Source of the DNA: Bradyrhizobium sp. Ghvi
GTDB lineage: Bacteria; Pseudomonadota; Alphaproteobacteria; Rhizobiales; Xanthobacteraceae
Direction: 5' to 3'
Assembly (NCBI RefSeq): GCF_900115265.1
Contig: NZ_FOVU01000013.1
Location: 62,001 to 126,000 of the forward strand
DNA length: 64,000 bases
The notes below the pieces were generated by a model. It had not been told where the DNA came from. It made no database searches and saw only the letters and a program-made list of their open reading frames with translations. Each line of letters opens with the position of its first letter. The stretch's first letter is position 1. Positions 16,852-25,297 of this stretch are shown here, piece after piece. Both the position numbers and the translations under genes were made by a program.

Positions 16852-17052
16852 CTAACGTTGTGCGATCCTGGTCAAAACCTGGTTCGGGTGAGGCTGGTGA
16901 ACCGTCACGGTCGTCGGCTTTTGCACGTTCAAGTCAGGATAGGTCAGGTGCACGGTCAGCGCGGTCGTGACGATCGCGATGCCGGCAATCAACCCGGCCA
17001 CGACCACCTTCAGATGTGTTGCCCTGTCCGCAGTGTGCATCGAATGATTCAT
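16852..17052 (-). CDS. Small single-pass membrane protein
   Basis: A 66-residue protein MNHSMHTADRATHLKVVVAG followed by a strongly hydrophobic helix (VVVAGLIAGIAIVTTALTVH) and a short periplasmic tail rich in Thr, Pro and His. This is a common type of small membrane protein in Bradyrhizobium stress clusters. The function is unknown. GGGCC in the ten bases before the ATG is a weak ribosome site. It lies between two CBS-BON genes. Confidence 0.6.
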   Translation of the reverse strand: MNHSMHTADRATHLKVVVAGLIAGIAIVTTALTVHLTYPDLNVQKPTTVTVHQPHPNQVLTRIAQR

Positions 17053-17231
17053 TGCAGGCCCCTGGCCGGCGCGTACTGATAAATCCGTTCTAAGGCATAA
17101 ATTCTCCGGCCGAAATTTGGGGGCTTCACCTAAGGGGATGTCCGTAGCTGCACGCGCCCTCGAGTCCCGCCGGACCACCGGCAGTGAGCCAAGCGATCGG
17201 AAGTCAGGACGCGGCCTCGTCTCGCCGGCTG

Positions 17232-17411
17232 TTACCGGGGCGCCTGTCGGTCCCGCCCGGAGAAGGCGGCTACCAGCCCGACGAGGCCGGTGACCAGCAA
17301 CATGGTCACGATGGTCTGGATCATCCCGAAGTTCAGCGCATCACGCGCCACGAACAGCGCCGTGATCGGCGCTGCTATCGCAAAGAGAATCCGGACGACC
17401 CATCCCAGCAT
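17232..17411 (-). CDS. Small two-helix membrane protein downstream of the CBS-BON gene
   Basis: A 59-residue protein starting MLGWVVRILFAIAAPITALF, with a second helix MIQTIVTMLLVTGLVGLVAA and a basic tail. GGAG lies ten bases before the ATG. It starts 23 bases after the CBS-BON stop on the same strand, so it is likely the last gene of the Hsp20-CBS-BON operon. The family is not recognised. Confidence 0.6.
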   Translation of the reverse strand: MLGWVVRILFAIAAPITALFVARDALNFGMIQTIVTMLLVTGLVGLVAAFSGRDRQAPR

Positions 17412-17433
17412 TGTGGTCTCGCTCCGCAGGCGT

Positions 17434-18156
17434 TCAGCTTGCGGCCTTCATGTCTTCGGGCGATTCCACATAGAACCCGGAATAGGTGTCGACGAGGCAA
17501 AGATGGTCGTGGACTTTCCTGACGCCGGAGGTGTTCTCGGCGGCGACGATTTCGGCTTGACGCGCCTCATCGGTGGTAATCAGGCCATGCAGATGCACCA
17601 CGCCCTCCCGGACATTCACTTCAAAGCCGATCGGGCGCCAGTCGGTGGCGTTGACGGCGCGCGTGATGCGTTCGCGAATGTGCTCGTCATCGGCGGTCGG
17701 ATCGGGAATTTCATGCACCAGGCTCGCCACGGCCTGCAGCACATTCGCTCTCGTGACGATCCCGACCGGCGCCTTGCCGCGCAAGACGGGGACGCGCTTG
17801 ACGTCGTTCTTCTCCATGAGGTCGACGAGTTCGGCCAGACCGGTATCTTCCTGCACCGAGACCACCTGCTTGGTCATGACATCCTCGACCTTGCGGCCGC
17901 GCTCGTGAACGAACTCGGCAGCCGCCCGTCCCGGCCCCATGAAGAATTTCAGCCATGCAGCGTGCCTGCGGCCGGTGCCGATCTCGCTGCGACGGAGGAA
18001 GTCGCTTTCCGAGACCATGCCGACGAGATTGCCCGCATCGTCGATCACTGGCAGACCGCTGATGTGCATCTGGAGCATGATCTTGGCCGCCTCCTCGATC
18101 GTGGTGTGCGGTGTTACGGAAACGACGTCTTTTGTCATGATATGATGCGCGCGCAT
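17434..18156 (-). CDS. Tandem CBS domain plus BON domain protein
   Basis: A 240-residue paralogue of the protein encoded at 15852-16610. CBS pair: ISGLPVIDDAGNLVGMVSESDFL and VKRVPVLRGKAPVGIVTRANVL. The BON domain has IGFEVNVREGVVHLHGLI. It begins 73 bases after the Hsp20 stop on the same strand, so the two probably share a transcript behind a FixK-type box. CBS-BON with small heat-shock proteins suggests a role in surviving low oxygen or stationary phase. The ligand is not known. Confidence 0.88.
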   Translation of the reverse strand: MRAHHIMTKDVVSVTPHTTIEEAAKIMLQMHISGLPVIDDAGNLVGMVSESDFLRRSEIGTGRRHAAWLKFFMGPGRAAAEFVHERGRKVEDVMTKQVVSVQEDTGLAELVDLMEKNDVKRVPVLRGKAPVGIVTRANVLQAVASLVHEIPDPTADDEHIRERITRAVNATDWRPIGFEVNVREGVVHLHGLITTDEARQAEIVAAENTSGVRKVHDHLCLVDTYSGFYVESPEDMKAAS

Positions 18157-18228
18157 GTTCGATCCTTGTTGGCCGGCGAATTTCTGGGTGAGGCGCGGCT
18201 GCGGTGCTCGCAGCCGCGCCTCGGCGCC

Positions 18229-18747
18229 TCAGGCGGCCTTGACATCGATGGTCTTGGCCGGCTTCTGGGCTTCTTCGGTCTTCGGCAGGACGACCTTGAG
18301 CACGCCGTTCTTGAACGTCGCCTCGATCTTGTCGGCGTTGACGCCGTCCGGAAGCGCGAAGTAGCGCTCGAAGGAGCCGTATCGGCGCTCGGAGACGTAA
18401 TAGTCCTTCTTCTTCTCTTCGGTCTCTTCCTTCTTCTCGCCGCGGATGGCGAGACCGCCGTTGACGAGCTTGACGTCGATGTTCTTCTCGTCGAGACCGG
18501 GAAGCTCAGCCGTGATCTCGTAGGCCTTCTCGCTTTCGGCGATGTCGACGGCCGGCGCATTGAAATTCCTGGACAGGTCACGCTCGAGGCGGGCGAGCGA
18601 GCGGAACGGCCGCTTCCAGAAGCCGTTGCCGAAATCGTCGAAGATCTGGTCGATTTCGTTTCTCAGCGCCTGGAACGGCTGCCATGTCTCGCCGGTCGCG
18701 GGCACGGTCGAGGTTTTGGTGACGGGTAATTTGGTCTCGGTTGCCAT
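18229..18747 (-). CDS. Small heat-shock protein, Hsp20/alpha-crystallin family
   Basis: A 172-residue chaperone. The alpha-crystallin domain spans about 68-160, starting AVDIAESEKAYEITAELPGL, with GGLAIRGEKKEE and the ending NGVLKVVLPKTEEAQKPAKT. The N-terminal FDDFGNGFWKRPF is typical of class A-like rhizobial Hsp20. It would hold unfolded proteins in the cytoplasm. The ATG at 18747 fits AAGGAG nine bases upstream better than an ATG at 18753. The leader holds a hairpin that covers part of the ribosome site, and a FixK-type box lies further upstream. Confidence 0.92.
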   Translation of the reverse strand: MATETKLPVTKTSTVPATGETWQPFQALRNEIDQIFDDFGNGFWKRPFRSLARLERDLSRNFNAPAVDIAESEKAYEITAELPGLDEKNIDVKLVNGGLAIRGEKKEETEEKKKDYYVSERRYGSFERYFALPDGVNADKIEATFKNGVLKVVLPKTEEAQKPAKTIDVKAA

Positions 18748-18759
18748 GATCATGCTCTC

Positions 18760-18792
18760 CTTCGCGGTCGGACCATTCCGGTCGCCGCGAAG
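18760..18792 (-). promoter_or_regulatory. Leader hairpin touching the Hsp20 ribosome binding site (possible RNA thermometer)
   Basis: In the mRNA, CUUCGCGG pairs with CCGCGAAG over eight bases, with an inner GACC/GGUC stem. The last bases of the outer stem are the AAG of the AAGGAG ribosome site. Rhizobial small heat-shock genes often use ROSE thermometers, but the ROSE consensus is not seen here. Confidence 0.4.
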
Positions 18793-18817
18793 AGTAGTCA
18801 TGGCCCCGAGGCGTTGA

Positions 18818-18831
18818 TTGATTTCGCGCAA
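18818..18831. promoter_or_regulatory. FixK/FNR-type box upstream of Hsp20
   Basis: TTGATTTCGCGCAA fits the TTG(A/C)-N6-(T/G)CAA pattern of FixK2 boxes. It is centred about 78 bases before the Hsp20 ATG. Together with the box at 15787 it suggests that the CBS-BON/Hsp20 cluster responds to low oxygen. Confidence 0.5.
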
Positions 18832-18926
18832 ACTTGCACGCGGCACCGGCGGATCCAGTTGCGTGGGTGCGAGAAGCCAATCCAGCAATATAGGACAGCC
18901 TTGCGGACGTTTTTGGCCGCCGGCGA

Positions 18927-19937
18927 TCAGCGCTGTCCGCTGTGCGCGTAGTGCTCGGCCAGGAACTGGCTGATGGCGTCGAAGGCCTGCAGCCGATTCT
19001 TTTCGAGCAGCACCATGTGGGTGCCTTCGCCGATTTCCACCCATCGCCGGTACGGCGCCCGTTTGAGCGTGAGGAAGAAATCCTGCGCCGAGGCCATGGT
19101 CACGTCGCGGTCCCATTCGGCGTGAACGAGAAGCACGGGGACGCGAATGTCGTTCGGGTCATAGAGCGCCTTGCCGGCGGCCCAGTAATCGCGGATATCC
19201 TGGATCGGACCGTTCACTGCGCGCATCACGCGGGGTCGTTCGGCGTTGCCTTGCGGATCCGTCGCGAGCGAGGCTTCCGCCCAGCGCTCGAACCAGCCCT
19301 CCGGGATGAGGCTTTCGCGTGCCGCCTCCGGCGCCGCCGCGAGCCAGCGCTCCCTGAAATCGAGTACGGGGACCTTGCGATAGGCCCCGAGCGCGCCGCC
19401 GGTATCGATCGGAGCCGGGGCGTTCAGCAGCCACAGCGGCGCGACCAGTGCGAGCTTCTCGACTTTGTCGTTGTTACCAGCGGTGTAGGCGCCGGCGACC
19501 GAGCCGCCCCAGGACATGGCGACGAGACTGAGCCGCGGGATGCCGCGATGCCTAAGGATGTACGAGACCGCACGGGCGAGGTCGCCCACCGCGACATCGG
19601 TGCGAACGAGGGGCGCGGCGTCCTCCGCCGGCGCGTCCATTTCCGGCGGCCGGGTCGATCCGCCATAGCCGCGCACGTCGAGCGCGAAGACATCGTAGCC
19701 CTGCGCGGCGAGATGATCCATGAAGGAGGCGCCGCCGAGCGGCACATCGAACAGGCTTGCCGAGGAATAGGTCGCGCCATGGACCATCAGGATGGTCCGC
19801 TCGGAGGAGAAAGTCTTTTGCGCGGCGGCGCGCTTGTTGCGCAAACGAAGCGAAATGCCGGCCGTGTCGCTTGCAACAGTGAAATCCTCGACCACGACAT
19901 CGGCGCCGTAGTCATGTGCTCGAACGTTCTGATCCAT
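18927..19937 (-). CDS. Alpha/beta hydrolase
   Basis: A 336-residue hydrolase. The oxyanion region is MVHGATYSSASLFD, the nucleophile elbow is VAMSWGGSVAG (Ala replacing the first Gly of GxSxG), an acid is expected near VHAEWDRDVT, and the histidine is in GEGTHMVLLE. Substrate is unknown; members cleave esters, lactones or C-C bonds. The ATG at 19937 has GGAG ten bases upstream. It follows a metallo-hydrolase gene by 16 bases on the same strand, so they form an operon. Confidence 0.85.
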   Translation of the reverse strand: MDQNVRAHDYGADVVVEDFTVASDTAGISLRLRNKRAAAQKTFSSERTILMVHGATYSSASLFDVPLGGASFMDHLAAQGYDVFALDVRGYGGSTRPPEMDAPAEDAAPLVRTDVAVGDLARAVSYILRHRGIPRLSLVAMSWGGSVAGAYTAGNNDKVEKLALVAPLWLLNAPAPIDTGGALGAYRKVPVLDFRERWLAAAPEAARESLIPEGWFERWAEASLATDPQGNAERPRVMRAVNGPIQDIRDYWAAGKALYDPNDIRVPVLLVHAEWDRDVTMASAQDFFLTLKRAPYRRWVEIGEGTHMVLLEKNRLQAFDAISQFLAEHYAHSGQR

Positions 19938-19953
19938 CGTCGTTCTTCTCCGA

Positions 19954-20877
19954 TCAAAGGAATTGCCAGGCGAAGCGCTCGCCGCTGCGCGTGATGCGCC
20001 CGGCGGAGGACTGCGCGAAATGGGTGGTGAAGACGGCAGCGCCGCTCTCTGCCGCGTCCTCAAGCACGAAACTGCGCGAGCGGAGCGCCGCTTCGGGGAA
20101 TTCGCAGAAACAGGAGTTGAGCGACGGCTCGTAGACCTGGAGCGGATGATGCATCACGTCGCCGGCGAACAGCGCTGTCTCGCCGCGCGAGACGAGACGG
20201 ATCGAGGCGTGGTCGACGCTGTGGCCCGGCGTCGGAACGAACGAAATGCCCTCCAGGACCTCGCCGCCGTCGACGGTGACGAGCCGTGCCAGGCCGGCTT
20301 CGATCACCGGCCGCACGCTGTCGTCATAGACGCGATCGGCGGGCTTGCGCAGGACAGGGCCGAGCGCCGGATTCGCTTCCGGCTCCGCGCCGTTGGCCAG
20401 GCTCGCGCCATAAGCCTGCTCGATGTGCGAGAAGATGTAGGTCGCGTTGGGGAAGGTCGGCGTCCAGCGACCGTCGACCAGGCGCGTATTCCAGCCGACG
20501 TGATCGGCATGGACATGGGTGAGGAGCACATGATCGACGTCCTCCGGCGCAACGCCCGCAGCGGCCAGCCGCGCGAGGAAAGGCTCGTTCAGCCGGTGCA
20601 GCGGCGGAATGTCGGGCCTGATCTTGTCGTTGCCGGTGGCAGTATCGATCAGGATCGTATGGCGCGGCATTTTGACCAGCCAGCTGTGGATGCTCTGGAT
20701 GAAGGTGCCGGTCGCGGGATCGAACGAACCTTGTTCGAGCTTCGTCCGCTGGCGCTCCAGCGCCGCCGGGTCCGCGCCGGGATACAGCGTGTCGAACCGA
20801 AAGGCTGCCAGCGACAATTCGTCGATCCGGGTGATGGCCGCATCACCGATGTGGTAAGTCTTCGTCTCCTGCGTCAC
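19954..20877 (-). CDS. MBL-fold metallo-hydrolase
   Basis: A 307-residue enzyme with the metal-binding motif THVHADHVGW, a later GHSVDHASI and AGDVMHHPLQ, which supply ligands for a two-metal site. It resembles lactonase-type or quorum-quenching-like members, but the substrate cannot be assigned. The start is a GTG with GGAGG seven bases upstream. It is the first gene of a two-gene operon with the alpha/beta hydrolase and is divergent from the LysR regulator gene. Confidence 0.87.
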   Translation of the reverse strand: MTQETKTYHIGDAAITRIDELSLAAFRFDTLYPGADPAALERQRTKLEQGSFDPATGTFIQSIHSWLVKMPRHTILIDTATGNDKIRPDIPPLHRLNEPFLARLAAAGVAPEDVDHVLLTHVHADHVGWNTRLVDGRWTPTFPNATYIFSHIEQAYGASLANGAEPEANPALGPVLRKPADRVYDDSVRPVIEAGLARLVTVDGGEVLEGISFVPTPGHSVDHASIRLVSRGETALFAGDVMHHPLQVYEPSLNSCFCEFPEAALRSRSFVLEDAAESGAAVFTTHFAQSSAGRITRSGERFAWQFL

Positions 20878-21121
20878 TGAGGCCTCCTCCGCTTCGGTCG
20901 GTGCCGGGCGCGGCGTAATTGCCGACGTCGCGGATCTGCCGCCGTGGCTGTGAGGTACGAGCCGGGGCGCGCCGCCGGGAGGGCCGCGAGCTCGATAGGT
21001 CTCATCGATGCCGGTGATGCCGCCCGCTCGCAGTCCGCCTTTTCATGCCGTCGTGAAAGCCCTAACTGTCTCGTTGCGGCTCGTGCGGCTGCGCTTGTCT
21101 GCCTTGAACGGAGGTGTCTCG

Positions 21122-22069
21122 ATGACGGATGTCGAACGTGGTCCCGGCCGGGCGGTCGACGATTCCGACCTCGCCGAGATCGACCTCGGCCTGTTGCTCG
21201 CGCTGGAGGCGCTGCTGCGCGAGCGCAACGTCACCCGTGCGGCGTCGCGTCTGAACATCGGGCAGCCGGCGCTGTCGGCCCGGCTAAACCGGTTGCGGCA
21301 GGTGTTCGCCGATCCCTTGTTCGTGCCCGCAGCGGCAGGGCGGGGCGTGGTGCCGACGACGCGGGCCATAGAGCTGCAGGCGGAACTCGCGGAGGTGCTC
21401 GGTCGGCTGCGCCGCATGGTGGAGGGGCCGGCCGCCTTCGATCCTGCACGGGACCAGCGCACCTTCGTCGTCGCCATTCACGAGAATCCGGCGGTGACGC
21501 TTGCGCCGGGTTTCGTCGCTCAATTGACCGCGATGGCTCCCCGCACGCGGCTCGCGCTTGTCCACCCGACGCCCGATATCGTCGATCGCCTCGAACGCGG
21601 CGAGATCGATGTTCTGGTCACGGGGCCCGACCGGACCAGCGGCGAGCTGATGCAGCGTCCGCTGTTCGAGGACAGCTTTCTGACCGCACAACGCAAAGGA
21701 CACCCGCGCGGAACAGGCGCGCTCGATCTCGACACGTTTTGCGCATCCGATCATCTGCTGATCTCCGCGGACGGCGGCGGCTTCGCAGGCCTGGTCGACG
21801 ACGCGCTGGGCGCGCTCGGCCGCGTCAGGCGTGTCGCCGTCTCGATCCAGACCTATGCGCTTGCCCCCGTCATCCTCGCGCACAGCGATTGCATCTGCAC
21901 CCTGCCGCGGCGCTTCCTGATGCGCTTCGCCCACGAGCTCGACCTCACGCCTCCGCCGCTCGTTCTGCCGCCGGCCCGCATCGTCGCGCTGTGGCACCCG
22001 CGCAATCAGGAGGATGCAGGTCACGCCTGGCTGCGCGATCGCCTCTACCAGGCGGCTGCGGCGACGTGA
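21122..22069 (+). CDS. LysR family transcriptional regulator
   Basis: A 315-residue regulator. The N-terminal winged helix contains LLLALEALLRERNVTRAASR and GQPALSARLNRLRQVFADPLF, the canonical LysR recognition helix. The C-terminal half is a periplasmic-binding-type ligand domain. ATG at 21122 has GGAGG seven bases upstream; earlier frames are not supported. It is divergent from the metallo-hydrolase/hydrolase operon, which is its likely target. Confidence 0.9.
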   Translation: MTDVERGPGRAVDDSDLAEIDLGLLLALEALLRERNVTRAASRLNIGQPALSARLNRLRQVFADPLFVPAAAGRGVVPTTRAIELQAELAEVLGRLRRMVEGPAAFDPARDQRTFVVAIHENPAVTLAPGFVAQLTAMAPRTRLALVHPTPDIVDRLERGEIDVLVTGPDRTSGELMQRPLFEDSFLTAQRKGHPRGTGALDLDTFCASDHLLISADGGGFAGLVDDALGALGRVRRVAVSIQTYALAPVILAHSDCICTLPRRFLMRFAHELDLTPPPLVLPPARIVALWHPRNQEDAGHAWLRDRLYQAAAAT

Positions 22070-22186
22070 GACTACGGCGCCGAGAGTGCCCACTTGCATC
22101 GCGAGCGTCGAAGCCGGGCGTTTGCGATGCGGCGGATGTGCTGCGGAGCGCCGACTGGCCTCGAGACCGCCTCGCCAAGCTCAGAT

Positions 22187-22678
22187 CTACGCTGGCCTGG
22201 CGACGGCCGCGGCTTCCCAGCCCGGCTCGACCGGGACCATGTACCAGGTGGTCAACACCACCTTTGAAAACAGCCAGCGACCGTTTTCTCTGATGTATTC
22301 ATCGTCGAAGCGGCCGCCGACCATGATGCTCTTGCCGTTGAGGACAGGCCGCCCGTCGAGATGGCTGTAGCCTTTGCCGCGGTCGCCATTGATCTCGACG
22401 ACATGCGCGTGGATGAACTGACGGGCCCACTTGATCGGAAAATTGATGAAGAAGGATCGGATCGCCTCGCGGCCGGTGACAGATGGTCGGCCGCCATAGG
22501 AAACAGTGGCATTTTCCGCAAAGAGATCCGCCAGTTCAGCGACGCGGTCCTGATTGACGTATTCGTGGTAGGTGCAGCGGAGCGTCCGGATCGCCTCCCG
22601 GTCGTCATGCTCGGCAAGGCGCATCTCCAGCGCCCGGATCCTTGCCGGCAGGTCCGCATCATTGTCTGAATTGCTCAT
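22187..22678 (-). CDS. SnoaL-like/NTF2-fold protein
   Basis: A 163-residue NTF2-like protein. REAIRTLRCTYHEYVNQDRVAELADLF is the start of the fold, and FIHAHVVEINGDRGKGYSHL and RENGRWLFSKVVL follow. Such proteins act as isomerases, dehydratases or ring-hydroxylase small subunits. Its ATG overlaps the stop of the upstream SDR gene by four bases. It is the third gene of the SDR-SDR-NTF2 operon, so it likely acts on the same alcohol or ketone substrate. Confidence 0.8.
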   Translation of the reverse strand: MSNSDNDADLPARIRALEMRLAEHDDREAIRTLRCTYHEYVNQDRVAELADLFAENATVSYGGRPSVTGREAIRSFFINFPIKWARQFIHAHVVEINGDRGKGYSHLDGRPVLNGKSIMVGGRFDDEYIRENGRWLFSKVVLTTWYMVPVEPGWEAAAVARPA

Positions 22679-23529
22679 GGTCCATCCGTTGTCGTCACGA
22701 GGTTGTCTGGCTTGTGGTGCCGGTGATCACCGATGATATTGCGCAGCCGCTCCTCGACGCGAAGCCGGACTGCCGGATGCGGAAGGATGTAGAAGTCATC
22801 ATCGCAAATGGCTTGCATCGTCATGCTGGCAACTTCGGCGGCGCTGAGATCGGATGCCGCCATCCCCGCTCTGACGCGCCGATCGAACGGCGCACTGTCT
22901 GGATTCGTCGACGCCAGATGCGCGGGACGATGCCTGTCCGAGTCGGCGATGGCCGTCCTGACCAGCGACGGGCACAACACGTTGACTCTCAGTTTCGAGC
23001 CGGCGATCTCGAGGTCCTTCAAAAGACACTCGGATAATGCCACAACCGCGTGCTTGCTTGCGCAGTAAATTCCGGACCCCGCAACAGCGGTCAGCCCCGC
23101 GCCCGAGGATGTATTGACGATGTGCCCGTCCTCGCCACCCGCAATCATCCGCGGCACGAAGCTTCGAATGCCGTTGGCAACGCCCAGCAGGTTGACGCCA
23201 AGCACCCATTTCCAGTCTTCAGGGGTTGCGGACCAGACCGGGCCCAGCGCCGCAACGCCGGCATTGTTGAAGAGCAGATGAACGTTGCCGAACTCCCCAA
23301 AGGCGAGGTCGGCGAGGTCCTGAACGGCCTCGAAGCCGGACACGTCACAGTGCTTCGTGCGCACGGCGATGCCACCAGGCATTGCTTCCGTTACAGCCGA
23401 AAGACCTTCGACATCGACATCGGCCAGAACGAGCTTCATGCCGCGCTCGGCACATGCGATGGCCAGTTCGCGCCCGATGCCGCTCGCAGCGCCCGTAACG
23501 ACGGCGACCCGTCCCTCGAATTGTTTCAT
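22675..23529 (-). CDS. Short-chain dehydrogenase/reductase
   Basis: A 284-residue NAD(P)-dependent oxidoreductase. The cofactor motif is TGAASGIG near residues 13-20, with NNAG near 91-94 and the catalytic YxxxK in YCASKHAVVAL with Ser in NTSSGAG. Substrate unknown. It overlaps the preceding SDR stop by four bases and the next start by four, so translation is coupled. Confidence 0.9.
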   Translation of the reverse strand: MKQFEGRVAVVTGAASGIGRELAIACAERGMKLVLADVDVEGLSAVTEAMPGGIAVRTKHCDVSGFEAVQDLADLAFGEFGNVHLLFNNAGVAALGPVWSATPEDWKWVLGVNLLGVANGIRSFVPRMIAGGEDGHIVNTSSGAGLTAVAGSGIYCASKHAVVALSECLLKDLEIAGSKLRVNVLCPSLVRTAIADSDRHRPAHLASTNPDSAPFDRRVRAGMAASDLSAAEVASMTMQAICDDDFYILPHPAVRLRVEERLRNIIGDHRHHKPDNLVTTTDGP

Positions 23530-24314
23530 GCCGCAGTGATCCCGCCGTCCACGGTGAAGACCGATCCGGTGATGTAACTCGCGGCCGGGGACGCCAGCAG
23601 CAGGCTGACGCCGGCGATCTCGCGCGGCATCGCAATCCGCTTCATCGGAACCATGGCTTCGAGCGGCTTTGTTCCGGCCTCGTCGAGCAGGCGGCCGCCG
23701 CCGAGCGCGGTCCGGAAGAAACCGGGTGCAATCGCGTTGACCTGAATGCCGAACGGAGCCAGTTCAAGAGCCGCCTGCCTGACGAGATTCACCACCGCCG
23801 CTTTCGAGGCCGCATAGGAATATCCCGTGGCCCAGGCCCCGCGCAGTCCTCCCACGGACGCGGTGACCACGATCCGGCCGCTGCGCTGCGCCTTCATGTG
23901 CCGGGCCGCGGCCTGCATCGTCGTGAATACGCCGGTCTGGTTGGTTGCGAGCACCTCGTTCCATGCGGCGAGATCGATGTTTTCGATGGCCCCCTTCGGC
24001 GAGACGATTCCCGGCCCGGCGCTGATTCCGGCATTGGCAAACACGACGTCGAGCTTGCCCTTGCGCACGACTACGTCGTCCGTGAGGCGGCGGATGGCAT
24101 CTGGATCCGCGACATCGACTGCCGCAATCTCGGCCGCGGGAAGCACGTCCCGGCTGACCCGCTTCAACTCCGTCTCGTTCCGATCGGCCAGGACGACGAC
24201 GGCTCCGTTGGCCGCCATCGCCTCGGCAATGGCGAGGCCAAGGCCACTCGCGGCTCCGGTCACGATGGTGACAAGCCCCCTGACATCGAAGAGGTGATCC
24301 GCTGTCAATGACAT
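23526..24314 (-). CDS. Short-chain dehydrogenase/reductase (3-oxoacyl reductase-like)
   Basis: A 262-residue SDR with TGAASGLGLAIAEAMAANG, NAGISAGPG and the active site SYAASKAAVVNLVRQAALEL. The C-terminal GSVFTVDGGI is typical of FabG-like members. ATG at 24314 is chosen because GGA lies eight bases upstream. It is the first gene of the three-gene operon. An 18-base palindrome lies about 110 bases upstream. Confidence 0.9.
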   Translation of the reverse strand: MSLTADHLFDVRGLVTIVTGAASGLGLAIAEAMAANGAVVVLADRNETELKRVSRDVLPAAEIAAVDVADPDAIRRLTDDVVVRKGKLDVVFANAGISAGPGIVSPKGAIENIDLAAWNEVLATNQTGVFTTMQAAARHMKAQRSGRIVVTASVGGLRGAWATGYSYAASKAAVVNLVRQAALELAPFGIQVNAIAPGFFRTALGGGRLLDEAGTKPLEAMVPMKRIAMPREIAGVSLLLASPAASYITGSVFTVDGGITAA

Positions 24315-24421
24315 GAGCTCGTCCTTCGTGCGCTGGATTTCCAAGGGACCATTTTCCGTAGATCCGACGAATGGCAGGGCGCTGCTGCTTGGCCACAGAC
24401 AAACGCAGTTCGTGAGCAACT

Positions 24422-24439
24422 TTGTCGCAATCGCGACAA
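24422..24439. promoter_or_regulatory. Perfect 7-base inverted repeat with 4-base spacer, candidate operator
   Basis: TTGTCGC-AATC-GCGACAA is perfectly symmetric and lies between the SDR operon and the rightward genes. The layout of two 7-base arms resembles a Crp/Fnr-type site, and a Crp/Fnr gene starts at 25298, but the link is only proximity. Confidence 0.5.
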
Positions 24440-24536
24440 TCCTCCGACAAAAATCTCCTAGCGTCCGGGCCCAGGGATGAGGGCGGAAGCGGCGGTCGTC
24501 GACGAACGAACGCACGCCAAAAAGGGGACGCTGTCA

Positions 24537-24673
24537 TGACATCAGAGGCGACGCATCGCCGCCTACGTCTACCTTTCGCGAACTACACGATGGTGTTTTC
24601 GATCCCGTCGATGATCAAGGGCTGGGGCATTTCGGATCTGTTTCTCCGCGGGACTTCGCCACGCGGCCGGTGA
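24537..24673 (+). CDS. Small hypothetical protein
   Basis: A 45-residue frame MTSEATHRRLRLPFANYTMV ending in a basic RGTSPRGR. AAGGGG lies about ten bases before the ATG. It precedes the monooxygenase-like gene by 33 bases. No family is recognised, and it may be chance. Confidence 0.25.
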
Positions 24674-24706
24674 ACCGGTGTTCGGCAACAATCTGAGGGC
24701 AGCTTG

Positions 24707-25003
24707 ATGATTATCGTCGTTGGATCTGTGGATGGACGAAGCGAAAGCTTCGAGCGCCTGATGAAGGTCAGCCTCGAGCACGTGCATCGGTCCCGCGGAG
24801 AGGAGGGCTGCATCGAGCACGTGGTGCAGGTTGATTGCGAAGCTCCGCTCCGCTTGAGGTTTTTCGAGCGCTGGCGCGATGCCGTTGCGCTCGAGGCGCA
24901 CTTTGCAAGACCGGAGTCGCGTGCGTTCGTCCAGGACGTCGCCAAGCTCTGCGCGAAGCCTCCAGTCATGACGATCTATGAAGCCGAGGAAAAGGCGTTC
25001 TAG
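24707..25003 (+). CDS. Antibiotic biosynthesis monooxygenase-like (ABM) family protein
   Basis: A 98-residue ferredoxin-like ABM domain. It starts MIIVVGSVDGRSESFERLMK and contains EEGCIEHVVQVD and RFFERWRDAVALEAHFA, typical of small cofactor-free monooxygenases or quinol monooxygenases. The ATG at 24707 has GAGGGC seven bases upstream. No obvious partner is adjacent. Confidence 0.82.
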   Translation: MIIVVGSVDGRSESFERLMKVSLEHVHRSRGEEGCIEHVVQVDCEAPLRLRFFERWRDAVALEAHFARPESRAFVQDVAKLCAKPPVMTIYEAEEKAF

Positions 25004-25297
25004 AACCGCCGATCCGATTGTCGCGGATTAGGGCGGCGGCCGCTTGGTCAACCTTTGCGTGCGATGTAAGATTGCCGTTATCGTACGATACATTCCCAAA
25101 TGAACTTCGAAAGGGGCGTGGTCCAGCGGCGACTGCCGGGGCAAGCAGCCCCATGTTGCGTGCTGGTCTCCAAAGATGCACATTGCGGCGCCACAAGGTG
25201 TTCGTCGTAGAATGGCTGCTCCTCAGATGAGAATGACATCGGGACTAAGACTGTCGGCAAAGCGACGAGTCCGCCTTTCGTTGTCTGCGGGCCACGA
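25004..25297. other. Gene-poor interval upstream of the Crp/Fnr gene, with a 12-base palindrome
   Basis: No convincing coding frame is seen on either strand. The only structure noted is TATCGTACGATA at 25079-25090, a perfect 12-base palindrome about 208 bases before the Crp/Fnr start. It may be a regulator site or chance. Confidence 0.3.

Noticed and set aside
17290..18729. 479-codon open frame on the plus strand opposite the CBS-BON and Hsp20 genes
   Set aside because: It is the mirror of real genes with clear domains; no protein family is visible in it.
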